Assembly (NCBI GenBank): GCA_030637805.1
Contig: DAOWFV010000220.1
Location: 1 to 5,052, forward strand
Reading direction: 5' to 3'
DNA from: Acidobacteriota bacterium
GTDB taxonomy: Bacteria > Acidobacteriota > Thermoanaerobaculia > Thermoanaerobaculales > Sulfomarinibacteraceae
Length of the DNA: 5,052 bases
Shown piece after piece: positions 1 to 4,687 of the stretch. The notes beneath the pieces were generated by a model. The model was not told the origin of the DNA and did not search any database. It saw nothing but the letters and a program-made list of their open reading frames with translations. A program made the translations under genes and the position numbers. The number at the start of each line of letters is the position of its first letter. Within the stretch, counting starts at the first letter, position 1.

Positions 1-512
1 TCGAAGGGAACAAGGACCACCCTGCCATGCTCGTCGAGGACCGAGTCGCCTGGCCATGGCTCGTCATCGGCAACGAGAAAAGACCGAAATCCGAAGGGAA
101 CCTCGGCCCCGTCGGGTGCAAGCCAGTCGGGCGCAACGAGGTCCCAGCGCTCTTCGTCCTCCGGCACGGCGCGAAAGACGAGCTCTTCCATCGGCCTCTG
201 TCCCAGGTCCTTTTTCTGCGCAACCAGTTCCTCGGCCTCCCCGACCAGCTCCTCGAGCATCTGTTCGGTGAACTCCCGCACCATCTCACGGTTTTCGGCG
301 CCCTCGATCTCGGCCGCAAGCAACAGCTGGTAAGTCTCACCATCGAGCTCGTCGCCGGCGAGGAAGTCCAGTGCCAGCTCGGTTCCGTCCGCCTCCGCCA
401 CCACATCGAAAGAGGCGCCGTGGACCAGGTCACGCACCACCAGCGCGAGGATCAGTTCATCCACCGTACCCGCCTGAAACCCTACCTCCCACCCCGCTTC
501 CCAGCTACCCAT
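1..512 (-). CDS. Unrecognised acidic protein, 3' end cut by window edge
   Basis: The minus strand is open from an ATG at 512 to the left edge, giving 170 codons without a stop; the C-terminus lies outside. The start is chosen because it sits 5 bases after a strong GGAGG and overlaps the end of the ttcA-like gene by 8 bases (ATGGGTAG), a typical coupled arrangement. The protein begins MGSWEAGWEVGFQAGTVDEL and is rich in Glu and Asp. About residues 78-104 look helical, possibly coiled, with alternating Glu and Leu. The later part is rich in Trp, Pro and acidic residues (DDEPWPGDS near residue 150). No signal peptide, membrane segment or family motif was recognised. Codon third positions are GC-rich in this frame, as in the neighbouring genes, which supports it over the antisense open frame at 27-707. 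Function is unknown; being last in a tat/ttcA operon does not by itself indicate a role. Confidence 0.8.
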   Translation of the reverse strand, partial: MGSWEAGWEVGFQAGTVDELILALVVRDLVHGASFDVVAEADGTELALDFLAGDELDGETYQLLLAAEIEGAENREMVREFTEQMLEELVGEAEELVAQKKDLGQRPMEELVFRAVPEDEERWDLVAPDWLAPDGAEVPFGFRSFLVADDEPWPGDSVLDEHGRVVLVPF

Positions 513-1296
513 GATCACCTCCCGACCCATTGGCTCCGTTCTCCGAACCCGCTCCATTCATCTGGCGAACCGCGGCCCAGAAGAGCTGCCGGCGGACCAG
601 CGCCTGATCCCTTCCGAGGGCCGAAAGGACCCTGCGCACCGTGTCCCTCCTGGTGCTCGACCCCACCCCACATGGGCTTGCCGGGTCCGGAATCCCGGCG
701 AGCCTGATCAGCCGTCCGAGCTCGCGTCGCTGCAGCTCATAAAGCGGCCGCACGAGGTGCACCGCGCCCCCGAAGTAGGAGCGGACCGGCGGCATTGTCT
801 CGGCAGTCCCGGTGTACATCAGGCTCATCAGCCACGTCTCCACGACATCGTCCGCATGGTGGCCGAGCGCGATGTGGCTCGCACCCCGTATCTCCGCTTC
901 CTCCAGGAGAGTCCGGCGCCGCGCGCGGGCGCAGGCGAAGCAGCCCAGCGGCACCTCTTCCGAGGCCTCCAGGCGAGGGCTCACCTCCTCCACCTCCAGG
1001 CCGCGCGAATCGAACCACCGATGGATACGAGCGGGCAGCCCCTCGGTCACACCCCCTGCGTCCAGCCGAACGTGGAGGACGATGAGATCCAACGGCTCAC
1101 GGATGCTGCGGTTGTACTCCCCCACAAGGTAGGCCATGGCGAGACTGTCGAGACCTCCGGAGACGGCGAGGGCCAGGCGCGCGCCCTCCGGGAGCACCGG
1201 CCACCTCCGTGCCGTCCGCCGCAGCTTGCCCAACAGCCGGCCCGCACAGCGATCGAGCCGGCTCGTGTCGCAAGGGGTCTCAGTCGTCGTCTGCAT
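505..1296 (-). CDS. ttcA: TtcA-family tRNA 2-thiolation PP-loop ATPase
   Basis: This is a 263-residue PP-loop ATPase of the TtcA group. TtcA adenylates C32 of certain tRNAs and replaces its oxygen with sulfur, using an oxygen-sensitive Fe-S cluster in the cytoplasm. Visible here are the PP-loop SGGLDS (about residues 46-51), a CFAC motif giving two cysteines (119 and 122) followed by ARARRRTLL, the GHHADDVVET motif (145-154), MPP (168-170), and a third cysteine (209) in SPCGVG. This layout matches the E. coli TtcA pattern CxxC ... GHHxDD ... MPP ... PC, with its three cluster cysteines. TtcA usually has SGGKDS; here Leu replaces Lys. The N-terminal zinc finger of TtuA is not apparent, and the CxxC and third Cys argue against TilS. 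The start is taken as the ATG at 1296, overlapping tatC by 17 bases. A TTG at 1323 would add 9 residues; neither has a strong Shine-Dalgarno sequence. The exact substrate is inferred. Confidence 0.85.
   Translation of the reverse strand: MQTTTETPCDTSRLDRCAGRLLGKLRRTARRWPVLPEGARLALAVSGGLDSLAMAYLVGEYNRSIREPLDLIVLHVRLDAGGVTEGLPARIHRWFDSRGLEVEEVSPRLEASEEVPLGCFACARARRRTLLEEAEIRGASHIALGHHADDVVETWLMSLMYTGTAETMPPVRSYFGGAVHLVRPLYELQRRELGRLIRLAGIPDPASPCGVGSSTRRDTVRRVLSALGRDQALVRRQLFWAAVRQMNGAGSENGANGSGGDHG
513..522 (-). promoter_or_regulatory. Very strong ribosome binding site of the acidic-protein gene
   Basis: On the minus strand GGAGGTGATC directly precedes the ATG at 512. All ten bases are complementary to the usual bacterial 16S rRNA 3' tail (GATCACCTCC). 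The GGAGG core is 5 bases from the ATG. The site lies inside the last codons of the ttcA-like gene and so also encodes part of its C-terminal SGGDHG. It fixes the start of the downstream gene and suggests it is translated efficiently even though it is last in the operon. Confidence 0.85.
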
Positions 1297-2065
1297 CTTT
1301 CTTCGTGCCGAAGATCGCCGCAACTCCCACCCCGAGCAGATAAAGCAGAATCATCGGCACCGCGAACACCGTCTGGGTCGCAACGTCCGGGGTTGGAGTG
1401 ATGATCGCCGCGGTCACGAAGATGAGCAACACCGCCCAGCGGAACCAGCGCAGCAGCTGGCGAGCGCTCACCAGACCGATGCGGGCGAAGAAGAAGATCA
1501 GCATCGGCATCTCGAAGACCAACCCGAGCCCGAGCAGAATCTTCGACATCATCGCGAAATAAGTGCCGATCGTGACGACCTGCTTGAAGTCCTCCCCGAC
1601 CCCGAGGAGGAAACGAACCACCATCGGGAAGGCCACCAGGTAGCCGAAGTACCCGCCGGCCACGAAAAACAGGGTAGTGAAAATAACGAAGGGGACTGCC
1701 AGCCGACGCTCGCGACGGTAGAGCCCGGGTCTGAGAAAGAGCCAGAGCTGGAGAAGAAGAAACGGTGAGGCCACGAAGACAGCGGTCAGCAAGGCCACCT
1801 TGACGTACAACATGAAAGGCCCGGAGAGCTCGATAAAGGCAAGCTGCTCCCCCTCCGGGAGGACATCGAGGATCGGTCGTTCGAGCCAGTGGAAGATATT
1901 CGGCGCGAAGTACCAGCTGCCGAGGAACGCGACGAAGAGGGCAATGACACTGTTAAGGAGCCGCCGGCGCAGCTCGTCCAGATGATCGAGCAGGGTCATG
2001 CGCGGGAGGCCCTCTTCGCTCCCCTCCTCACCTCGCCCGGCCAGGTCCGGTTCGGCCGAGCTCAC
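1280..2065 (-). CDS. tatC: Sec-independent protein translocase TatC
   Basis: TatC is the inner-membrane receptor of the twin-arginine translocase; it binds signal peptides bearing the RR motif and recruits TatA to export folded proteins. The 261-residue product has the normal family length and six predicted membrane segments (roughly 37-56, 86-111, 122-147, 168-194, 207-223 and 231-252). Conserved features are the cytoplasmic LLDHLDELRRRLL (26-38, with Glu31), LYRRERRL with Glu119, FEMP with Glu185, and TPTPDVATQT (223-232). These correspond to E. coli TatC Glu15, Glu103, Glu170 and the TPPDVFSQ loop. The start is a GTG whose GTGA overlaps the tatA stop; an AAGGAG lies 11 bases upstream. The first 22 residues are an acidic extension, so an internal ATG at 1999 (MTLLDHL) is a possible alternative start. 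The C-terminus ends in an acidic KKDADDD tail. Confidence 0.97.
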   Translation of the reverse strand: MSSAEPDLAGRGEEGSEEGLPRMTLLDHLDELRRRLLNSVIALFVAFLGSWYFAPNIFHWLERPILDVLPEGEQLAFIELSGPFMLYVKVALLTAVFVASPFLLLQLWLFLRPGLYRRERRLAVPFVIFTTLFFVAGGYFGYLVAFPMVVRFLLGVGEDFKQVVTIGTYFAMMSKILLGLGLVFEMPMLIFFFARIGLVSARQLLRWFRWAVLLIFVTAAIITPTPDVATQTVFAVPMILLYLLGVGVAAIFGTKKDADDD

Positions 2066-2352
2066 GACCCGCCCGACTCCTTCTCTTCAGGCGCGGCGGT
2101 GCGTGCCGGGGGAGAATCGACCGGCGCATTGATCGTGTCCTTGATCTCCTTGAGGTCCTTCTCAACCTCTCGGATCTCATCCGCCGCCACCTCATCCTCG
2201 ATGGTCCGCTTGAACTCGTTCGAGGCCCGGCGGAACTCGCCCAGTGCGCGACCAATCGAGCGACCGATGTCGGGCATCTTTCGCGGGCCGAAGAGAAGCA
2301 GGGCCACAACGAAGATGAGGATCAACTCGGGCATTCCCAGGGTACCGAACAC
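2062..2352 (-). CDS. tatA: Sec-independent translocase subunit TatA/TatE family
   Basis: TatA subunits oligomerise to form the transport-competent part of the twin-arginine translocase. The 96-residue protein has the expected layout: a short N-terminus with MPEL (7-10), one transmembrane helix (about 9-21), the FGP hinge (21-23), an amphipathic helix (RKMPDIGRSIGRALGEFRRA, 24-43) and a charged, disordered C-terminal tail. The FGPRKMPDIGRSIG region fits TatA better than TatB, although short family members can be misassigned between the two; no separate tatB is present in the window. The start is GTG at 2352, four bases after a perfect AGGAGG. It is the first gene of the operon and overlaps tatC by 4 bases, so the two subunits are probably made together. 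Confidence 0.93.
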   Translation of the reverse strand: MFGTLGMPELILIFVVALLLFGPRKMPDIGRSIGRALGEFRRASNEFKRTIEDEVAADEIREVEKDLKEIKDTINAPVDSPPARTAAPEEKESGGS

Positions 2353-2356
2353 AAAG

Positions 2357-2362
2357 CCTCCT
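2357..2362 (-). promoter_or_regulatory. Ribosome binding site of tatA
   Basis: AGGAGG on the minus strand, followed by CTTT and then the GTG at 2352. It decides the non-ATG start of tatA over the internal ATG at codon 7. Confidence 0.85.
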
Positions 2363-2369
2363 GTGCGCC

Positions 2370-2399
2370 AGTATACCGAGGTGAATTAGGAATGAGGAA
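2370..2399 (-). promoter_or_regulatory. Candidate sigma-70 type promoter for tatA operon
   Basis: A TATACT hexamer (2370-2375) matches the -10 consensus at five of six positions. A poor -35 match, TTCCTC (2394-2399, three of six), lies 18 bases upstream and falls inside the heptamer array. Initiation just downstream of the -10 would give a very short leader with the AGGAGG near the 5' end. It is the only -10-like element noticed close to tatA; the -35 assignment is weak. Confidence 0.35.
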
Positions 2400-2416
2400 T
2401 TCGGAATTAGGAATTG
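2383..2416 (+). repeat. Heptamer tandem array 1 (GAATTAG-type)
   Basis: Consecutive 7-base units read GAATTAG, GAATGAG, GAATTCG, GAATTAG and a partial GAATTG. Units differ by one or two bases but keep exact 7-base phase. The array ends 7 bases from the candidate tatA -10 element. Confidence 0.9.
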
Positions 2417-2457
2417 TCGGCGGGAGGGAGCAATCAGGTAGGTGGAAGCGAGTTACT

Positions 2458-2474
2458 GGCGCCCTGCGGGCGCC
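2458..2474. repeat. Perfect 7-bp hairpin in copy A
   Basis: GGCGCCC (2458-2464), loop TGC, GGGCGCC (2468-2474). Very stable as RNA or as a cruciform. No T-run follows on either strand, so it does not look like a standard intrinsic terminator, and it lies between divergent genes. Confidence 0.8.
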
Positions 2475-2489
2475 GTGACCCCCCACCGT

Positions 2490-2538
2490 GAGCGGGTGGC
2501 CGCTCGCCGGCGATCCCCGGCTGCGGCCACACCCGCTC
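2490..2538. repeat. 49-base imperfect hairpin
   Basis: GAGCGGGTGGCCGC (2490-2503) pairs with GCGGCCACACCCGCTC (2523-2538), interrupted only by a two-base bulge. Inside, GCCGG (2506-2510) pairs with CCGGC (2517-2521) around a six-base loop. The result is a long GC-rich stem of about 19 pairs in a non-coding region. Both strands could fold; nothing shows which is transcribed. Confidence 0.75.
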
Positions 2539-2549
2539 CCGTCGGCGGG

Positions 2550-2566
2550 TTGCCCGCGCCTGGGCG
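2550..2566 (+). repeat. Conserved mini-hairpin, copy A'
   Basis: TTGCCCGCGCCTGGGCG. GCCCG (2552-2556) and TGGGC (2561-2565) pair around the loop CGCC, with a G-T wobble closing the loop. It is 16 of 17 identical to 2651-2667 and 15 of 17 to 4496-4512. Confidence 0.75.
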
Positions 2567-2587
2567 TGCCTACCAGACGAGAAGGAG

Positions 2588-2612
2588 ATTTCGAATTTCA
2601 AATTTCAAATTT
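2588..2612 (+). repeat. Heptamer tandem array 2 (ATTTCAA-type)
   Basis: Units ATTTCGA, ATTTCAA, ATTTCAA and a partial ATTT, in exact 7-base phase. The sequence differs from array 1 but the period and AT-richness are the same. Confidence 0.85.
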
Positions 2613-2670
2613 ATGGGCGCGAGGAAGCGATTAGGTGACTAGTGCCTGGATTGCCCGCGCCCGGGCGCCC
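2588..2670 (+). repeat. Composite intergenic repeat, copy B
   Basis: Heptamer array 2 is followed by a box at 2612-2635 (core GGCGCGAGGAAGCGATTAGG) that matches the box of copy C at 19 of 24 columns with one gap. Then comes the mini-hairpin TTGCCCGCGCCCGGGCG (2651-2667), in which GCGCCCGGGCGC (2657-2668) is also a perfect 12-base palindrome. Array 3 follows immediately. Confidence 0.6.
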
Positions 2671-2673
2671 TCA

Positions 2674-2705
2674 ACTCAAAACTCAAAACTCAAAACTAAA
2701 AACTC
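2674..2705 (+). repeat. Heptamer tandem array 3 (ACTCAAA-type)
   Basis: Units ACTCAAA, ACTCAAA, ACTCAAA, ACTAAAA and a partial ACTC, in exact 7-base phase. It is the third heptamer sequence within 320 bases and directly adjoins the mini-hairpin of copy B. Confidence 0.9.
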
Positions 2706-2717
2706 CCCCATCAAGTA

Positions 2718-2761
2718 ATGAGTGGGCAAGCGCGCTCATGCTCGGAGTAATCGGAGCTCCG
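2718..2761. promoter_or_regulatory. Inverted repeats upstream of the S41 gene
   Basis: ATGAGTG (2718-2724) and CGCTCAT (2733-2739) form a seven-pair stem with one G-T wobble, enclosing the palindrome AGCGCGCT (2729-2736). A second perfect palindrome, CGGAGCTCCG, lies at 2752-2761 and a further CGGAG at 2743-2747. They are placed where an operator could sit, 70-115 bases before the ATG, but no known regulator motif was recognised and chance palindromes are common in GC-rich DNA. Confidence 0.25.
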
Positions 2762-2831
2762 CTCGGGTTACACTGAGGTGTGCCCTCGATTCCCATGTGA
2801 CCGCGGGCCGGAAAGAGAGAGCGGATCCTCG

Positions 2832-4424
2832 ATGATTGAAAGAATGCGCCGCCTGAATCCTCTTCTGATCGCCATCATCGTCCTCCTCTGCGGGGCGACC
2901 GCGGGCGCCCTCTTCGGAGAGCGCTCGATCCCCGACGAGGAAACGGCGCTGATGCTGCGCGCCTCACGCGTGGTCAACATCCTTGTCGAGTGGCTGCCCG
3001 AGGAGCGGGATCCCGCCGACATCGTTTATGGCGGCATCGCTGGGATGCTCGAGGTCCTCGACCCGCACTCGAACTACCTCGAGCCGCGGTCCTTCCAGAG
3101 AATGCGCTCACGCCAAGAGGGCTCCTTTTTCGGCGTCGGCATCATCATCTCGCGCCGCAACGCCAAAATCACCGTCATTGCGCCGATGGCCGGCACTCCT
3201 GCGGCGGCTAAAGGCCTGCGAACCGGAGATGTGATCTCGGCGGTCGAGGATCAGCTCACCGAAGATATGAGCCTCGACGACGTAGTCGAGCTGGTGCGCG
3301 GCCCCGAAGGAACGACCGTGCAATTGACCATCGACCGACCCGGGCTCAAGGAATCTTTCGATGTCGACATCACCCGTACCCGTATCCCGCAGAACACGGT
3401 TCGTTACGCCTTCATAACCCGCCCCGAGGTGGGCTACATTCGGCTATCCGAGTTCTCCAGCAGCAGTGTTCGCGAGGTGCACGAGGCCATCGATCTCCTC
3501 AAGGCACAGGGGATGAAGAGCCTGATCTTCGACGTCCGAACAAACCCAGGTGGATCGCTCGATGCCGCGATAGGAGTCTCTGATGCATTCCTCCGTGAGG
3601 ATGACCTCATCGTCACTACCCGAGGCCGTACGCCGGAGAGCCACACCACCCTCTCCGCGCCGGGCCGCTCCGAGTCCTTCGAGGGACCGCTCGTAATCCT
3701 CGTCAACGAGGGCTCCGCCTCGGCTTCGGAAATCGTCGCCGGCGCAGTTCAGGACCACGACCGCGGGCTGGTCGTGGGCGAAGTTACCTGGGGCAAGGGG
3801 CTCGTCCAGACGGTTTACACCGTTCGTGACACCGGCCTCGCTCTGACCACCGCGCGCTATTACACCCCTTCGGGCCGGTCCATCCAACGCGACTACGAGA
3901 GCTTTATCGACTACATCACCCATCGCAACGGCACCACCGACGACGACGGCTCGGCCCCGATCTACGCGACCGACGCCGGCCGTACTGTTCTCGGTGGCGG
4001 CGGCATCACCCCGGACGTAAGCGTTGCCGGACGCCGCCTCTCCGAGAACCTTGCCCGCCTTTACGGCAACTCGGCGTTCTTTCGCTTTGGGGTCGAGCTG
4101 CTCCAAGATCTGCCCGAGGAGGAGAAGGCACAGGTGGCTCGCGATTTCACGGTCGACGAGCAGGTGCTCGATCGTTTCTGGGACTGGGTCCGGGCGGAAG
4201 AGGTCCTCCAGCCGTCCGCCGTCGAGCTCCTTCGGGAATCACCACAGGACGTCGCGGACGTCGAGCTGGGAATCCGCATTGAAGTGCTCAACGCCGGCCT
4301 CGGTCTCGAGGCAGGCTTCCGAGCGGCGCTGGACATGGACGAACAGTTCATCGTCACCCTCGAACACCTTGACGATGCGGAGGACTTCTGGCTCACCTGG
4401 AAGGCGGCGAACGGCGATAGCTGA
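2832..4424 (+). CDS. S41 family C-terminal processing protease, membrane anchored
   Basis: This is a 530-residue tail-specific serine protease of the CtpA/CtpB/Prc type, expected to act outside the cytoplasmic membrane on proteins with unstructured C-termini. In order: a positively charged N-terminus (MIERMRRLNP) and one hydrophobic segment (about 9-28) that looks like a signal anchor; a helical N-terminal domain; a PDZ domain (about 97-182, with FFGVGIII and GLRTGDVISAVEDQ); the protease core with GYIRLSEF (201-208), FDVRTNPGGSL (233-243), NEGSASASEI (292-301) and VGEVTWGKGLVQT (315-327). By alignment with Prc, Ser297 and Lys322, spaced 25 residues, form the catalytic dyad and Gln326 supports it, so it should be active. 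A helical, acidic tail of about 115 residues follows the core. The start is ATG 2832, because it gives a clean anchor; a GTG at 2778 would add 18 unlikely residues. A purine-rich AGAGAGAG lies upstream. Targets are unknown. Regulation is not evident. Confidence 0.93.
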   Translation: MIERMRRLNPLLIAIIVLLCGATAGALFGERSIPDEETALMLRASRVVNILVEWLPEERDPADIVYGGIAGMLEVLDPHSNYLEPRSFQRMRSRQEGSFFGVGIIISRRNAKITVIAPMAGTPAAAKGLRTGDVISAVEDQLTEDMSLDDVVELVRGPEGTTVQLTIDRPGLKESFDVDITRTRIPQNTVRYAFITRPEVGYIRLSEFSSSSVREVHEAIDLLKAQGMKSLIFDVRTNPGGSLDAAIGVSDAFLREDDLIVTTRGRTPESHTTLSAPGRSESFEGPLVILVNEGSASASEIVAGAVQDHDRGLVVGEVTWGKGLVQTVYTVRDTGLALTTARYYTPSGRSIQRDYESFIDYITHRNGTTDDDGSAPIYATDAGRTVLGGGGITPDVSVAGRRLSENLARLYGNSAFFRFGVELLQDLPEEEKAQVARDFTVDEQVLDRFWDWVRAEEVLQPSAVELLRESPQDVADVELGIRIEVLNAGLGLEAGFRAALDMDEQFIVTLEHLDDAEDFWLTWKAANGDS

Positions 4425-4425
4425 A

Positions 4426-4460
4426 GAATTAGGAATTCAGAATTCGGAATTCGGAATTAT
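4426..4460 (+). repeat. Heptamer tandem array 4 (GAATTCG-type)
   Basis: Five units: GAATTAG, GAATTCA, GAATTCG, GAATTCG and GAATTAT. It begins one base after the stop codon of the S41 gene and shares its unit with array 1. Confidence 0.92.
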
Positions 4461-4512
4461 CGGCGCGGGGAGGCAATAGGAATTATTGGGGCGCCATGCC
4501 CACGCCTGGGCG
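4426..4512 (+). repeat. Composite intergenic repeat, copy C
   Basis: Heptamer array 4 passes into a box at 4458-4480 (core CGGCGCGGGGAGGCAATAGG), then a short AT stretch, GGCGCC (4490-4495) and the mini-hairpin ATGCCCACGCCTGGGCG (4496-4512). In this copy GCCCA pairs perfectly with TGGGC around loop CGCC, giving an A-T pair where copy B has G-C. Order and spacing follow copy B. Confidence 0.6.
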
Positions 4513-4523
4513 CGTCGACCGAA

Positions 4524-4536
4524 GGTGCCTGGCACC
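4524..4536. repeat. Palindrome GGTGCCTGGCACC
   Basis: A perfect inverted repeat of six bases on each side of a single T. Similar GGTGCC/GGCACC palindromes are, from memory, frequent in bacterial intergenic repeats of the REP type; here only one copy is visible, so membership in such a family is inferred. Confidence 0.55.
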
Positions 4537-4585
4537 CGATTCGCGGAAAATCGCAGCTATTCTCGACGGCGCCTCTGCGAATCGG
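4536..4585. repeat. 12-bp stem with 26-base loop
   Basis: CCGATTCGCGGA (4536-4547) pairs with TCTGCGAATCGG (4574-4585), nine outer pairs perfect plus three inner pairs including one G-T wobble. It overlaps the last base of the GGTGCCTGGCACC palindrome, so the two may form one REP-like structured unit in the convergent intergenic region. Confidence 0.6.
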
Positions 4586-4663
4586 CGTGGGTGGCATCCT
4601 CGGGGAGTGTAACGGAATACAATCGCGTCGAAGTCAGAAACGCGTGACCAGAGCCCCTGTTGA

Positions 4664-4684
4664 AATTCCGAATTCCGAATTCCG
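4664..4684 (-). repeat. Heptamer tandem array 5, inverted (AATTCCG)
   Basis: Three perfect AATTCCG units, the reverse complement of the GAATTCG-type units of array 4, followed by a degenerate unit that runs into the dtd stop codon (4688-4690). Bases 4664-4682 are the exact reverse complement of 4440-4458. Confidence 0.92.
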
Positions 4685-4687
4685 AAC

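Larger units (their letters stand above)
2383..2474 (+). repeat. Composite intergenic repeat, copy A
   Basis: Heptamer array 1 runs directly into a GC-rich box (2415-2438, core GGCGGGAGGGAGCAATCAGG), followed about 19 bases later by a GGCGCCC-TGC-GGGCGCC hairpin. The box aligns with those of copies B and C; against copy C it matches at 22 of 28 columns when the last heptamer is included, with one gap. Copy A appears extended on its right by extra hairpins up to 2566. Confidence 0.6.
2353..2831. other. Divergent intergenic region rich in repeats
   Basis: About 480 bases between the starts of tatA (minus) and the S41 protease (plus). It must hold both promoters. It contains three tandem arrays of 7-base units, several GC-rich hairpins and no convincing gene. 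The open frame at 2442-2642 runs through the hairpins and a heptamer array, has a low-complexity Arg/Pro/Ala product, and is judged not coding. No good promoter was found for the protease; TACACT at 2769-2774 is a possible -10 without a matching -35. Confidence 0.8.
4425..4687. other. Convergent intergenic region, no gene
   Basis: The 263 bases between the stop codons of the S41 gene and dtd. It begins and ends with heptamer arrays in opposite orientation and contains palindromes between them. No open frame or RNA gene was recognised, and no classical GC stem plus T-run terminator on either strand; the long inverted repeat may serve that purpose. Confidence 0.8.

Noticed and set aside
27..707. 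Plus-strand open frame of 226 codons
   Set aside because: It spans the boundary of two minus-strand genes, has a low-complexity Pro/Arg-rich end, and is the antisense of frames with recognisable TtcA motifs and good ribosome binding sites.
505..1296. tRNA-Ile lysidine synthase TilS
   Set aside because: The PP-loop fits, but the CFAC pair, third Cys after SP, and GHHADD-MPP pattern belong to TtcA; TilS substrate-binding domains are absent.
511..1401. Plus-strand open frame of 296 codons
   Set aside because: Antisense to the ttcA-like gene and the end of tatC; the product is rich in Arg, Pro and His with no motif, a usual by-product of GC-rich codons.
1136..1768. Plus-strand open frame of 210 codons
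   Set aside because: Antisense to tatC; the product is a low-complexity Glu/His/Arg mixture mirroring membrane-segment codons.
2442..2642. Plus-strand open frame of 66 codons in the divergent intergenic region
   Set aside because: It runs through hairpins and a heptamer array, has no recognised motif and an Arg/Pro/Ala-rich product; the repeats explain the sequence better.
2383..2705. Heptamer arrays as a CRISPR array
   Set aside because: Units are 7 bases in direct tandem with no spacers, and no cas gene is present.
3444..4106. Minus-strand open frame of 220 codons
   Set aside because: Fully antisense to the catalytic part of the S41 protease, with no motif and no ribosome binding site noticed.
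4595..4623. TACAAT as a -10 promoter element
   Set aside because: No -35 match at suitable spacing and no gene downstream in that direction; it points into the 3' end of dtd.
4624..4644. CGCGT...ACGCG as a terminator of dtd
   Set aside because: Only five pairs with an 11-base loop and no T-run; too weak to call.
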